From positions 1 to 64,000 of the forward strand of contig JAJFTY010000079.1 of the NCBI GenBank assembly GCA_021372695.1: a DNA stretch of 64,000 nt, given 5' to 3'. This stretch comes from Deltaproteobacteria bacterium. Lineage in GTDB: Bacteria > Desulfobacterota > Syntrophia > Syntrophales > UBA5619. Shown one piece after another: positions 26,504-35,103 of this stretch. A program made the translations under genes and the position numbers. Under the pieces are notes generated by a model that saw only the letters and a program-made list of their open reading frames with translations, did not search any database and had not been told where the DNA came from. Numbering within the stretch: the stretch's first letter is position 1; the number at the start of each line of letters is the position of its first letter.

Positions 26504-29500
26504 ATGAAATTCACCGACCTTTTCATCCGCCGGCCCGTACTGGCCATCGTCATCAACCTGCTCATCATCGTCGCCGGCCTTCAGGCGATCAAAAACCTCA
26601 ACGTCCGCCAGTATCCGCGCAGCGAGAACGCGTCTGTGACGGTCACCACCGTGTACGTGGGCGCAAGCGCAGATCTGGTGCGCGGCTTTATCACCTCGCC
26701 CCTGGAGCGGGTCATCGCCGCCGCCGACGGGATCGAATACCTGGAGTCGCAGAGCACGCTCGGCCTCTCCACCATCACCGCACGCCTCAGGCTCAACTAC
26801 GACTCCACCAAAGCCCTGGCCGAGATCAGCTCCAAGGTCGACCAGGTGCGCAACGACCTCCCCCCGGAAGCGGAGGTGCCGGTCATCAACATCGAATCGG
26901 CCGACAGCCGGTTCGCTTCGGCCTATCTGAGCTTCAGTTCCGACATCCTTGAGCAGAACGAGATCACCGATTTCCTGGTCCGGGTCGTCCAGCCGCGGCT
27001 CTCGGCCATCCCGGGGGTGCAGCGGGCCGACATTCTCGGGGCGCGGACCTTTGCCATGCGCATCTGGCTCAAACCCGACCGGATGGGCGCCCTGAACGTG
27101 AGCCCGGCCCAGGTGCGCCAAGTGCTCGCGGCCAACAACTTCCTGGCCGCGCTCGGCCGGAGCAAGGGAGAGTACATCCAGGTCAACCTGACCGCCGACA
27201 CCAACCTCAACACGATCCAGGACTTCCGGCGGCTCGTGGTCAGCCAGCGCAACGGGATCATCGTCCGGCTCTCCGACATCGCCGATGTGGCTCTTGGAGC
27301 CGAGGATTACGATACCGAGGTCCGTTTCACCGGCCGGACCGCGGTGTTCATGGGAATCTGGCCGCTGCCGAACGCCAACTCCCTGGATGTCATCAAACGG
27401 GTGCGCGTCGAGATGGAGTCCCTCCAGCGCGACCTGCCCGTCGGACTCAAGGGGCTGGTCGCCTACGATGCCACGGATTACATCTCGAACGCCATCCATG
27501 AGGTGCTCAAGACTCTCAGCGACACGCTCGTGATCGTGATGGTCGTCATATTCCTCTTCCTCGGCTCCTACCGCTCGGTTCTTGTGCCGGTGGTGGCGAT
27601 CCCCCTGTCGCTGATCGGCGCCGTCTTTCTCATGCAGATGTTCGGGTTCACCGTCAACCTGCTCACCCTCCTGGCCATCGTCCTCTCGGTGGGGCTCGTG
27701 GTCGACGATGCCATCATCGTGGTTGAAAACGTCGAGCGACACCTGCGTGAAGGGAAATCGCCGAAGGATGCCGCATTGACCGGCGCGCGCGAACTGGTCG
27801 GGCCGATCATCGCGATGACCGTCACCCTCGCGACGGTCTACCTTCCGATCGGACTGCAGGGAGGGCTGACCGGCTCACTCTTCCGCGAATTTGCCTTTAC
27901 CCTGGCCGGGGCGGTTGCCATCTCCGGAGTCGTGGCCCTGACCCTGTCGCCCGTCATGTCGGCCAGCCTCCTCAAGCCGGGTGGCGAAAAGCGAGGCCTG
28001 GCCGGAATGATCACCCGCCACTTCGACCAGTTCAAGAACTTCTACGGCCGCCTCCTCGACGCCACCCTGGCCACACGTCCGGCGGTCTACGCCGTCTGGA
28101 TCGTGGTCACCCTCATCGGGCCGGCGATGTTCATCATGTCCGCCAAGGAACTCGCGCCGACGGAGGACCAGGGGGTCATTTTCGGAATCCTCGACGCCTC
28201 GGCCAACTCCACGGTCGACCAGAACAGCCGCTATGCCGCGGAGGTGAACCGGGCCTTTGTGAGCGTCCCGGAGACGGAGTTCACCTTCCAGATTACCTTC
28301 CCCAACTCGGGGTTCGGCGGCATGGTCGTCAAACCCTGGGATCAGAGGAAGCGCACGATCTATCAGATCCTGCCCGAGGTCCAGCAGACGCTTCATGCCA
28401 TCCCCGGAATCCGGATCTTCCCGACGCTTCCGCCCGCCCTGCCCGGCGGCGGCGACTTCCCGGTCGAATTTGTCCTGGCATCGACGGCCGAGACCACGCA
28501 GATCCTGGAATTTGCCAACCGGCTGCAGATGAAGGCGATAGAGAGCAAGATGTTCGCCTTTCCGCCGCTCATCGACGTCAAGATCGACCAGCCGGAGTCA
28601 CGATTCATCATCGACCGGGACAAGGTGGCCTCCCTGGGGCTGAACCTGGGCCAGGTCGCCGGCGACCTAGCCAGCATGGTCGGCGGCAACTACTTGAACC
28701 GATTCGACATCGCCGGGCGCAGCTACAAAGTCATTCCGCAGGTCCAGCGCGTCGACCGCCTCAACCCCGGCCAGCTCGCCGACGTCTATGTCACCGGCCC
28801 GAACGGGAAGTTGGTCCCGCTTTCCACCGTCGCGACCCTTCGCGAATCGGTGGTACCCCGTTCGCTCAATCGCTTTCAGCAGCTCAATGCCGTCAAGATC
28901 AGCGGGGTGGCCATACGGCCGCTGGACGAGGCGCTCCGCTTTCTGGAGGACGAGGCCGCCAAGATCCTGCCCCAGGGATACGTCATCGACTACACGGGGG
29001 AGTCCCGCCAACTGCGGGTGGAGGGGAGCCGATTCGTCCCCGCCTTCAGCTTGGCGGTCATCCTGATTTTCCTGGTCCTGGCCGCCCAGTTCAACAGCTT
29101 CCGCGACCCCCTCGTCATCCTGGCGGGTTCGGTGCCGCTGGCCATGACCGGTGCACTCCTCTTCACCTTTCTGAAGATCCCCGACCCCAACGTCCCGTTC
29201 TGGACCTATGGCTGGACGACCACGCTCAACATCTACTCGCAGGTGGGGCTGGTGACCCTCGTCGGGCTCGTTTCCAAGAACGGCATCCTGATCGTCGAAT
29301 TCGCCAATCAGCTGCAACTCACGGGGCTGTCGAAACTGGACGCGGTGCGCCAGGCAGCCGCCATCCGCCTCCGGCCGATCCTCATGGTCAGCGCAGCCAC
29401 GATCGCGGGCCACTTTCCATTGACCCTGGTCACCGGCGCCGGTGCCGCGGCCCGCAACTCCATCGGTCTGGTACTGGTCGGCGGGATGTTCGTCGGCACC

Positions 29501-29599
29501 TTCTTCACACTGTTCGTCGTGCCGTCCATCTACATGCTCATCGCCCGGGACCACGGCAAGGACCGTCCCAGTGACGCGCACATCGCACCGCCGGCCTGA
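26504..29599 (+). CDS. RND efflux pump, inner-membrane transporter (AcrB/MexB type, HAE1)
   Basis: 1031 aa, full length for the family, with twelve membrane segments in two halves and large periplasmic loops. Family landmarks: FIRRPVLAIVINLLI at the N-terminus, SVGLVVDDAIIVVENVERH in TM4 with the paired proton-relay Asp residues, and GLVSKNGILIVEFANQL in TM10. Proton-driven export of hydrophobic compounds is expected. No outer-membrane factor follows; only a 12-residue open frame with a strong ribosome site remains at 29612, so a TolC-type partner must be encoded elsewhere. Confidence 0.96.
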   Translation: MKFTDLFIRRPVLAIVINLLIIVAGLQAIKNLNVRQYPRSENASVTVTTVYVGASADLVRGFITSPLERVIAAADGIEYLESQSTLGLSTITARLRLNYDSTKALAEISSKVDQVRNDLPPEAEVPVINIESADSRFASAYLSFSSDILEQNEITDFLVRVVQPRLSAIPGVQRADILGARTFAMRIWLKPDRMGALNVSPAQVRQVLAANNFLAALGRSKGEYIQVNLTADTNLNTIQDFRRLVVSQRNGIIVRLSDIADVALGAEDYDTEVRFTGRTAVFMGIWPLPNANSLDVIKRVRVEMESLQRDLPVGLKGLVAYDATDYISNAIHEVLKTLSDTLVIVMVVIFLFLGSYRSVLVPVVAIPLSLIGAVFLMQMFGFTVNLLTLLAIVLSVGLVVDDAIIVVENVERHLREGKSPKDAALTGARELVGPIIAMTVTLATVYLPIGLQGGLTGSLFREFAFTLAGAVAISGVVALTLSPVMSASLLKPGGEKRGLAGMITRHFDQFKNFYGRLLDATLATRPAVYAVWIVVTLIGPAMFIMSAKELAPTEDQGVIFGILDASANSTVDQNSRYAAEVNRAFVSVPETEFTFQITFPNSGFGGMVVKPWDQRKRTIYQILPEVQQTLHAIPGIRIFPTLPPALPGGGDFPVEFVLASTAETTQILEFANRLQMKAIESKMFAFPPLIDVKIDQPESRFIIDRDKVASLGLNLGQVAGDLASMVGGNYLNRFDIAGRSYKVIPQVQRVDRLNPGQLADVYVTGPNGKLVPLSTVATLRESVVPRSLNRFQQLNAVKISGVAIRPLDEALRFLEDEAAKILPQGYVIDYTGESRQLRVEGSRFVPAFSLAVILIFLVLAAQFNSFRDPLVILAGSVPLAMTGALLFTFLKIPDPNVPFWTYGWTTTLNIYSQVGLVTLVGLVSKNGILIVEFANQLQLTGLSKLDAVRQAAAIRLRPILMVSAATIAGHFPLTLVTGAGAAARNSIGLVLVGGMFVGTFFTLFVVPSIYMLIARDHGKDRPSDAHIAPPA

Positions 29600-29611
29600 A
29601 AGGAGGCATCC

Positions 29612-29650
29612 ATGATTTCTTCCGATGTGAACGGGAAGGGTACACCGTAG
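29612..29650 (+). pseudogene. Truncated gene start after the RND operon
   Basis: A near-perfect ribosome site AAAGGAGG lies 5 bases before ATG at 29612, but the frame stops after 12 codons (MISSDVNGKGTP). A signal this strong in front of so short a frame suggests the start of a lost third gene of the operon, though a short peptide gene is not excluded. The downstream direct repeat begins 36 bases later. Nothing else is seen between 29600 and 29815. Confidence 0.4.
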
Positions 29651-29685
29651 ATGCCGGCCCGGAGATGATGTTCCTCTGTATCCGC

Positions 29686-29742
29686 AGTTTGAACCTCCCA
29701 TTGCGCTTCCATTCAATCCTCATTGCGGATCCCGAGTTCCGG
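29686..29742 (+). repeat. Direct repeat 2, downstream of the RND efflux operon
   Basis: Second copy of the element at 25226: begins AGTTTGAACCTCCCATT and contains CATTCAATCCTCATTG, ungapped to the first copy over ~44 bases. It lies just upstream of the lytic transglycosylase gene. See the finding on the bracketed operon. Confidence 0.6.
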
Positions 29743-29815
29743 CGATTAGAATCCATCGAAACGAGATACCGATCCATCCATGGCTTATCGCACGCACAGA
29801 TACGAGGAGATATCA

Positions 29816-30496
29816 TTGAAGAGAGCACCGGGAAAGATGAGAATACCTTTGTCCGCGGCACTTCTGCTCATCTCCGCCGTCATGGCGCCGATGGTGCCCG
29901 ATTTCGAAAGGGGGTTGCGGCTCGAGGGCTCACTGTCTCCGGTTCCGGGCAGTGAAACGGTAAGACACGCCATGGTGAAATCCATCCGCTGGGCCGATGA
30001 CGAGGTGATCCGCGGGTGGGTGCAGAAGGCAAATCTCAAGTATGGCCGTCACATCGATCTCATATCTGCGGAAAACGGGATCAGCCAGGCGGAAATCAAA
30101 GCGATCGCCGTCGTCGAGTCACTGATCTGCGAACGGGCGAAGTCCGGCGAAGGCGCCATCGGACTGATGGGCATCAAAAGGGGAACCGCCCGGGATATGG
30201 GGTTCAACAACATCGATCGTCCCGTCGACAACCTGAAGGCGGGAGCCAAATATTACCGGCGGCTCGTCCATCGGTTCAAGGACAGGGAACTGGCCATGGC
30301 GGCTTACAATCTCGGCCCGGCCCGGCTTGAGGAGAGGCTGGGCGGGGGTTTCGACCCCCAGACTATGGACTACATTTGGAAAATCCGACGCGTCATGAAC
30401 ATCATCTCCCGATCCGCTCCAGGGGTCCCGGTCTTTCGAGAGCGGCAATCGATGGCCTTCAATTTTTCGACCCAATCAAAGGAGGGCATACCATGA
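29816..30496 (+). CDS. Exported lytic transglycosylase (SLT domain)
   Basis: About 226 aa. The TTG at 29816 is preferred: GAGGAG lies 6 bases upstream and the product begins with a basic signal peptide (KRAPGKMRIPLSAALLL). ATG at 29780 and 29837 are in-frame alternatives. The mature protein has the soluble lytic transglycosylase core: catalytic Glu in AVVESLICERAKS, GAIGLMGIKRGTARDMG and AMAAYNLGPARL. It would cleave peptidoglycan between MurNAc and GlcNAc. The first catalytic-region glycine pattern is slightly unusual (EGAIGLMGIK rather than GAxGLMQ). The next ribosome site AAAGGAGGG lies at its very end. Confidence 0.88.
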   Translation: MKRAPGKMRIPLSAALLLISAVMAPMVPDFERGLRLEGSLSPVPGSETVRHAMVKSIRWADDEVIRGWVQKANLKYGRHIDLISAENGISQAEIKAIAVVESLICERAKSGEGAIGLMGIKRGTARDMGFNNIDRPVDNLKAGAKYYRRLVHRFKDRELAMAAYNLGPARLEERLGGGFDPQTMDYIWKIRRVMNIISRSAPGVPVFRERQSMAFNFSTQSKEGIP

Positions 30497-30567
30497 GTTC
30501 CATCACAACCAAGGGCGGGAGGAGTGTATCAGTTTGTGTCAGTCTGGTGCAGAGAAGCCTCACGTAG
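30493..30567 (+). pseudogene. Truncated gene start at the edge of repeat copy C
   Basis: ATG at 30493 is preceded by AAAGGAGGGCATACC, as good a ribosome site as any in the window, and overlaps the stop of the transglycosylase gene. The frame ends after 24 codons, inside the left arm of repeat copy C. I read this as the first codons of a gene cut off by the repeat or by the rearrangement that brought it in. Confidence 0.45.
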
Positions 30568-30744
30568 CGCGATTGAAAGGTTTTTCGGGCACCCCGCCGG
30601 CAAGCGAAGCGGCCGCAACGGCAACTGTCTGAGCGCCGGCAAGCGCGGAATTCGGAGAATCAGCGGAGCGAAGCGAAGCTGATTTTGCCGTTGCAGCGCA
30701 GCTAGCCGTTGCGGGGTCGAAAAAGAGGTGAGCGCCAGTGAGGC
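30557..30744. repeat. Nested palindromic intergenic repeat, copy C (long form)
   Basis: Outer arms GCCTCAC / GTGAGGC, then GCGC / GCGC, TTTTTCG / CGAAAAA and CCCC / GGGG, enclosing an inner palindrome CCGCAACGGC / GCCGTTGCGG and AATCAGC / GCTGATT. Same plan as copy A but with a different insert. It separates two damaged genes (30493 and 30754). Confidence 0.7.
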
Positions 30745-30753
30745 GTCGGCACC

Positions 30754-31119
30754 TCAAATTGAGACACCACCAGGACGTGAGACCTGATCAACGCGGATCT
30801 GCTCGCGTTCATCGATACAGCCGCAGGCCTCCGTGATCCGGGCACGCTTCAGGAAATCGGCATCGGTCCGGGCGGTGACCGGGATGACCGGAATATCCAG
30901 ACGGGCGCGGATTCGTTCGGCGATGGCCACGCCATCCATCTCTCCCGCAAGCGGGATATCCACCAGGATCAGGTCCGGATGTCCCGACGCCGCTTCGCGA
31001 ACAGCTTCGCCTCCCGGGATCGCGATGGCGGGAGCAGAGTATCCCAGCCGGGTCAGCGCGTCTTGCAGGCCCAGCGCGCAAACGCCCTCGCCAACGATCA
31101 GGATCCGTGAATCAGGCAC
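30754..31119 (-). CDS. Degenerate response-regulator receiver domain, probably truncated
   Basis: 121 aa from a GTG at 31119 that follows AAGGAGGGAGAAC. The first ~100 residues resemble a receiver (RILIVGEG, phospho-acceptor Asp in LILVDIPLAGEMDG, IPVIPVTAR), but the acidic pair after the first strand is reduced to GEG. Where this subfamily has GYILKPFDERE, the sequence reads CGCIDERE: the conserved Lys and its neighbours are missing, and the last helix is lost. The 3' end lies 10 bases from repeat copy C. Probably non-functional as a phospho-switch. Confidence 0.65.
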   Translation of the reverse strand: MPDSRILIVGEGVCALGLQDALTRLGYSAPAIAIPGGEAVREAASGHPDLILVDIPLAGEMDGVAIAERIRARLDIPVIPVTARTDADFLKRARITEACGCIDEREQIRVDQVSRPGGVSI

Positions 31120-31229
31120 TGTTGTTCTCCCTCCTTGATCGCCGTGGATTGTCTCTTCGCGGCGGACAGGACCATCCGGCGGTTGCTCTGCCGCAGAAGA
31201 GGGGTTGCTGCCGGGTGGATTTGACTGCC

Positions 31230-31267
31230 CCGAAGGGTGTGGGGTTTTGCGGCCCCCCACCCTTCGG
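31230..31267 (-). terminator. Hairpin after the aldolase gene
   Basis: Arms CCGAAGGGTGTGGGG and CCCCACCCTTCGG (one bulged T) with a 10-base loop, 25 bases past the stop of the aldolase gene on the minus strand. There is no clear U-tract, so termination may need Rho or be inefficient. Confidence 0.5.
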
Positions 31268-31291
31268 AAACGGAGAAGAGAGGAATAGAGG

Positions 31292-32680
31292 TTAAGCCAA
31301 TCCTTTCGGGACCTTCAACGGAACAGCCACCGGGCTTACGAAACGGTTCACGATCTTTAGGGTGTTGCCCACGTTGAGCTTCCGGAAGAGCAGGCCGAAC
31401 TGGGCCTCGAGCTCTTTTCCCAGGGCTCCTCGCACCGGCCATGAGAGATCCCACATCTCCCGCTTGAAGGGGCCGGTCCCCTTCTTCCGGGTCTTGTAGA
31501 AGAACTGTTCTTCCGTATCCCCCTCCTTGCGGTCGCCAGCGGCTTCCCGCTTCAGGTAGTCATAGATCTGAGCATGGAGGGCGGCCGGGAAGTTCGGGCT
31601 GTCGAAGATGATGTTCTGGAATCCCGTGGCAAGATGGATCTCCGCCGTCCCCGTCGCCGGGAACCGGTCGAAGGCCTCGTCGGGCAGGGTCGAGGCGCCG
31701 TGCTGCACGGCTCCCGCCAGACCGTACCGGGAGCGCGCTTCGCGCGAAAGCTTCTCCAGGGTATCGAAATCGAGTTTCACCTTGGCGACGCTGCCGTCGG
31801 CGAGCGGAATCCCGCCGTGGGTCGTCCCCGTCTGGACGCTGATCTTGCTGATCCCCTTCAGATTCGGTCCGCTCTTGCGGAGGGTCTCCAGATACCCCTC
31901 CATGAATGCCTCAAGCTCCTCCACCGTGCTGTTCTTGCCCCCGACCTCTCCGATCTCGCCGCCCACCGAAACCGTGATTCCCGCCGGCTCCAGATCCCGG
32001 ATCAGGGTGGTCATCTCGGCGGCCAGGCCGTAGTTGAGCCTCTGCTGCTTTTTCACCGTCGGCTCCGAGAGGTCCACAAGCGTCGAGGAATCGATGTCGA
32101 TGTTGTAGAAGCCGGCTTCGATCGCCTCCCAGATCAGGTCCTTGACCGCCTTGACCTCGGCCGCCGGGTCCTTCGCATATTTCTTTGCGCCAACCTGGAA
32201 GTGGTCGCCCTGGATGAAGAGGGGCCCCCGGTATCCCGTCCTGATGGCGGCGGCCGTGACGGCGCAGGTGTACTCCTCGGGCGGCTGCTGCGTGTAGCCC
32301 ATTTCCGACCGGGCGATCTCGAAGATCATCGCCCCCGTGCCCGCAGCCAAGGCGGCCCGGAAGACCGCCTGGGCGGTATCGTAAGTGAGGGCGCGGATAT
32401 TGATGGCCGGCACCGTGAAACCGGACACCTCGCCCCGGCCCATCGCCTCGTACAGCCCTTGGATCGAGGCGGCATGGATGCCCAGCGCCGCCGCGGCCCG
32501 GCGGATCAGCCAGCGGGCGGCCGCCCGCGTCTCCTCGCTCGGGGAGAAAACCGCCGTCCGGATCAGATCTTCGATCCTCTCCTCCCGGAGCCGTTTCTCG
32601 TCCACCCGTACATCGCCGCCCTCAACCGCCAGCACGCCCTCCATCGCCTTCTTCAGCAAATCCACATTCTCGAAGATCAT
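31292..32680 (-). CDS. Class II fructose-bisphosphate aldolase (long form)
   Basis: 462 aa, longer than the ~340-aa E. coli type. Features of the zinc-dependent class II fold: FTVPAINIRALTYDTAQAVF, the metal-site QGDHFQVG, DIDSSTLVD, VGGEIGEVGGKN, GGIPLADG and HGASTLPDEAF. It would interconvert fructose 1,6-bisphosphate with triose phosphates. Start 32680 follows GAGGTGAG. It is 56 bases downstream of fructose-bisphosphatase, so the pair makes a gluconeogenic unit on the minus strand. A tagatose-type specificity cannot be excluded by eye. Confidence 0.86.
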   Translation of the reverse strand: MIFENVDLLKKAMEGVLAVEGGDVRVDEKRLREERIEDLIRTAVFSPSEETRAAARWLIRRAAAALGIHAASIQGLYEAMGRGEVSGFTVPAINIRALTYDTAQAVFRAALAAGTGAMIFEIARSEMGYTQQPPEEYTCAVTAAAIRTGYRGPLFIQGDHFQVGAKKYAKDPAAEVKAVKDLIWEAIEAGFYNIDIDSSTLVDLSEPTVKKQQRLNYGLAAEMTTLIRDLEPAGITVSVGGEIGEVGGKNSTVEELEAFMEGYLETLRKSGPNLKGISKISVQTGTTHGGIPLADGSVAKVKLDFDTLEKLSREARSRYGLAGAVQHGASTLPDEAFDRFPATGTAEIHLATGFQNIIFDSPNFPAALHAQIYDYLKREAAGDRKEGDTEEQFFYKTRKKGTGPFKREMWDLSWPVRGALGKELEAQFGLLFRKLNVGNTLKIVNRFVSPVAVPLKVPKGLA

Positions 32681-32736
32681 GGTCTCACCTCGCTCATGCA
32701 TTGAAAAGGCCCCGGTCCCTGGGCCGGTCGTCTCCG

Positions 32737-33684
32737 CTACGGCGCTCCCGCCGCAAGGAATTCCATCGCTTTTCCCACTTCGAAGCGGCTCCCGATGTAG
32801 ATCGGGCAGCGCTGTTCCAGATCGTCCACCCGGATCGAGAGGATCTCCTCCTTGCCGTCGGTGGCCACCCCCCCGGCCTGTTCGATGATGAAGGCCATCG
32901 GCTGAAGCTCGAAGAGCAGCCTGAGTTTTCCCCGGGGGCTCTTCTTCAGGGCGGGATAGGTGAAGATCCCGCCGCGCTTGATCAGAATCTGATTGATGTC
33001 CGGAACGAACCCGCCACTGTAGCGGAGCTTGTAGCCTTCCGCTTCGAGATACTCGAGAAACTTCAAATGGCTTTCCGTGTAATCCTTCCGGAGCCCTCCG
33101 GGGCTGTAGATGGAGCCGCGCTCCTTGATGTTGATATTCTCCTCGGAGAGGACGTACTCCCCTTCCCGGTTCAGGACGAACTCATGCGCCCCCTTGCCGG
33201 CCGAGTAGACCATCGTGATGAGCGGACCGTAGGTGATGTAGAGGGCAGCCACCATGGTGTCCCGGCCCCGCGAAAAGACCGACTCTTTGTGGATGCCGAT
33301 GATCGTCCCGATGGCCAGGTTGGTGTCCACGAGCGACGAGCCGTCCAGCGGGTCCGCGGTGACGAAGTATTTCTCCCGCCCCTTGCCGAGCAGGACGACC
33401 GCATCCTGCTCCTCCGAGGCGTACTCGCGGACAAAGCCGGAAAACTGGAGCTGGTTCTTCATGATCTCATCGGAACTCCGGTCGAGGGAGAGTTGCTCCT
33501 CCCCGTAGAGGTTCTTGAAACCGGCCAGCTTCCGGTTCGATTCATGGATCTTGGCGGAAATGTATTTGCCCGTGACCGCGATCTGCCAGATCAACCGGCG
33601 GAGTTCCTCCTCCACACCGGCCATCCACATCTGGCGCCGCAGATCGACCACAAACTTGGTGTAATCCGATATCCCCTCGCCCAT
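32737..33684 (-). CDS. fbp: Class I fructose-1,6-bisphosphatase
   Basis: 315 aa. Metal-binding and catalytic motif TADPLDGSSLVDTNLAIGTI, with ASEEQD earlier and GGFVPDINQIL and FELQPMAFIIEQAGG later, as in class I FBPases. Hydrolyses fructose 1,6-bisphosphate in gluconeogenesis. The start at 33684 follows GGAGGAAG. The upstream in-frame extension to 33912 is not supported. Neighbour: aldolase gene downstream in the same direction. Confidence 0.94.
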   Translation of the reverse strand: MGEGISDYTKFVVDLRRQMWMAGVEEELRRLIWQIAVTGKYISAKIHESNRKLAGFKNLYGEEQLSLDRSSDEIMKNQLQFSGFVREYASEEQDAVVLLGKGREKYFVTADPLDGSSLVDTNLAIGTIIGIHKESVFSRGRDTMVAALYITYGPLITMVYSAGKGAHEFVLNREGEYVLSEENINIKERGSIYSPGGLRKDYTESHLKFLEYLEAEGYKLRYSGGFVPDINQILIKRGGIFTYPALKKSPRGKLRLLFELQPMAFIIEQAGGVATDGKEEILSIRVDDLEQRCPIYIGSRFEVGKAMEFLAAGAP

Positions 33685-33956
33685 TGTTCGCTTCCTCCGT
33701 GAATTGAAAAGAGAGATACAGGCTTCGACCTGTTGCAAGAGTATTTCCAAGAGCCCGGGAAAAGAGCGCACCGGTTTTGCCCGATGCATTTTCGCCGTAA
33801 TAGATAGAAAATTATCGGCAAGAATGCAATCTCTTTTTGCCGTCCGGCACGGCAAACGGGCCGGCAGGGCCGCGTCAATGTTGCGTGTATGTGGCTGGAC
33901 AAGTGGTCCCACAGCTCACCGGTGGAATTGCTGGCCCGTTCTAAAGCTCGGCCGCT

Positions 33957-34000
33957 CCACTTCCCAAGCTCGCCCTACGGCCTTCGAACATGGGAAGTGG
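33957..34000. repeat. Inverted repeat in the fbp-ugpQ divergent gap
   Basis: Arms CCACTTCCCA (33957-33966) and TGGGAAGTGG (33991-34000). It lies in a 576-base gap (33685-34260) between divergent genes that holds no convincing gene. Possible operator or structure in the leader of either gene; role unknown. Confidence 0.35.
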
Positions 34001-34146
34001 CCGCACCGCCGACGCCCCCTCGCCAAGACGGGCGCCCCATCAATGAGCTTCGCTGCGCTCCGCAGATTCTTCGAATTCCACAAAAGGTTCGCTCAGGAAC
34101 CATTTGCCACCGGCTGTGACGGCGGCCTGAACGGGCGGTTCGCCGA

Positions 34147-34173
34147 TTGACAACCGCCGGCAACCGTTATAGA
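34147..34173 (+). promoter_or_regulatory. Possible sigma-70 promoter for the glycerophosphodiesterase gene
   Basis: TTGACA at 34147-34152 and TATAGA at 34168-34173, spacer 15 (short). About 90 bases before the start codon at 34261. Perfect -35 box but the spacing makes it a weak call. Confidence 0.35.
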
Positions 34174-34260
34174 GAATGAATCATCTTCGCAAACCCCTTG
34201 AGCGGCCGGTTCCGGCCGAAAGGATCCCGGCGTTCCCGTCTGCGGATCGGAAAGGAGACC

Positions 34261-34974
34261 ATGGACCCGTTTCTGAAAATCGCCCACCGGGGTTATTCGG
34301 CGCGCTACCCGGAAAATACGCTCCTGGCATTCGAGAATGCCGTTGCCGCAGGGGCCGACGTGATCGAGCTGGACGTGCACCTCTCGAGGGACGGACGTCT
34401 CGTGGTCATTCATGACGACAGGATCGATCGGACGGCCGATGGAACCGGGGCTGTGTCGGCACTGACCCTGGCGGAGCTGAAACGGCACAACTACAACAAC
34501 GGGATGTCGCAGGGTTTCGTCGAAATCCCAACGCTTGATGAGGTGATCGCCTGGGCGGGAGACCGGGTGATGATCAACGTCGAGATCAAGAACCGCCCGA
34601 TCCCGACCGCGGGGATCGAGCAGAAGCTGGCCGATCTCCTGCGCGAGACCCGTTTTGCGGACCAGGTGATCGTCTCCTCCTTCGACCATTGCGCGCTCGC
34701 CGAGATGAAGCGGATCGCCGGCTCCATCCGGAGGGGCATGCTCTACGATTCGGTCTGGCTTCACTTCCAGGAGGAGGTCCGCGCACTCGACGTCTATTCC
34801 GTCCACCCCGGCGCCGATGCGATCGATGCAGATCAGCTCCGGTGGGCGAAATCCCGCGGAATCCGGGTCTATCCCTGGGTCATCAAGGACGCGGAGACCC
34901 TGAAGGCGTGCCGCGACTCGGGATTGGCGGACGGCGCGATCGTGAACGACCTCGCCCTGTTTGAGCAGTTGTGA
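34261..34974 (+). CDS. ugpQ: Glycerophosphodiester phosphodiesterase
   Basis: 237 aa cytoplasmic GDPD barrel. Catalytic histidines and metal ligands in AHRGYSARYPENT, ELDVHLSRDG and VIHDDRIDRT; later VEIKNR and the C-terminal VYPWVIKD. It hydrolyses glycerophosphodiesters to sn-glycerol 3-phosphate and an alcohol. Start at 34261 follows AAAGGAG. Ends 75 bases before a strong shared terminator. Monocistronic as far as visible. Confidence 0.94.
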   Translation: MDPFLKIAHRGYSARYPENTLLAFENAVAAGADVIELDVHLSRDGRLVVIHDDRIDRTADGTGAVSALTLAELKRHNYNNGMSQGFVEIPTLDEVIAWAGDRVMINVEIKNRPIPTAGIEQKLADLLRETRFADQVIVSSFDHCALAEMKRIAGSIRRGMLYDSVWLHFQEEVRALDVYSVHPGADAIDADQLRWAKSRGIRVYPWVIKDAETLKACRDSGLADGAIVNDLALFEQL

Positions 34975-35049
34975 AGCGGCTGCGGGCGGGTGACCCGCAG
35001 AGCGAGCCGGCGCGGCCCGGGATTGTTCCGCACTGCATTGGGCGGGAAA

Positions 35050-35086
35050 TCAGGCGGGCGGCTCCGTTTGGGGGCCACCCGCCTGA
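35050..35086. terminator. Bidirectional terminator between convergent genes
   Basis: A 16-base stem (35050-35065 with 35071-35086, mostly GC, two G-U or mismatched positions) with a 5-base loop GTTTG. A T-run follows on the plus strand (TTTTCTCTCC at 35094) and a short one on the minus strand. It serves ugpQ and the selenoprotein operon, whose genes end at 34974 and 35104. Confidence 0.7.
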
Positions 35087-35103
35087 CGGTACAGTTTTCT
35101 CTC

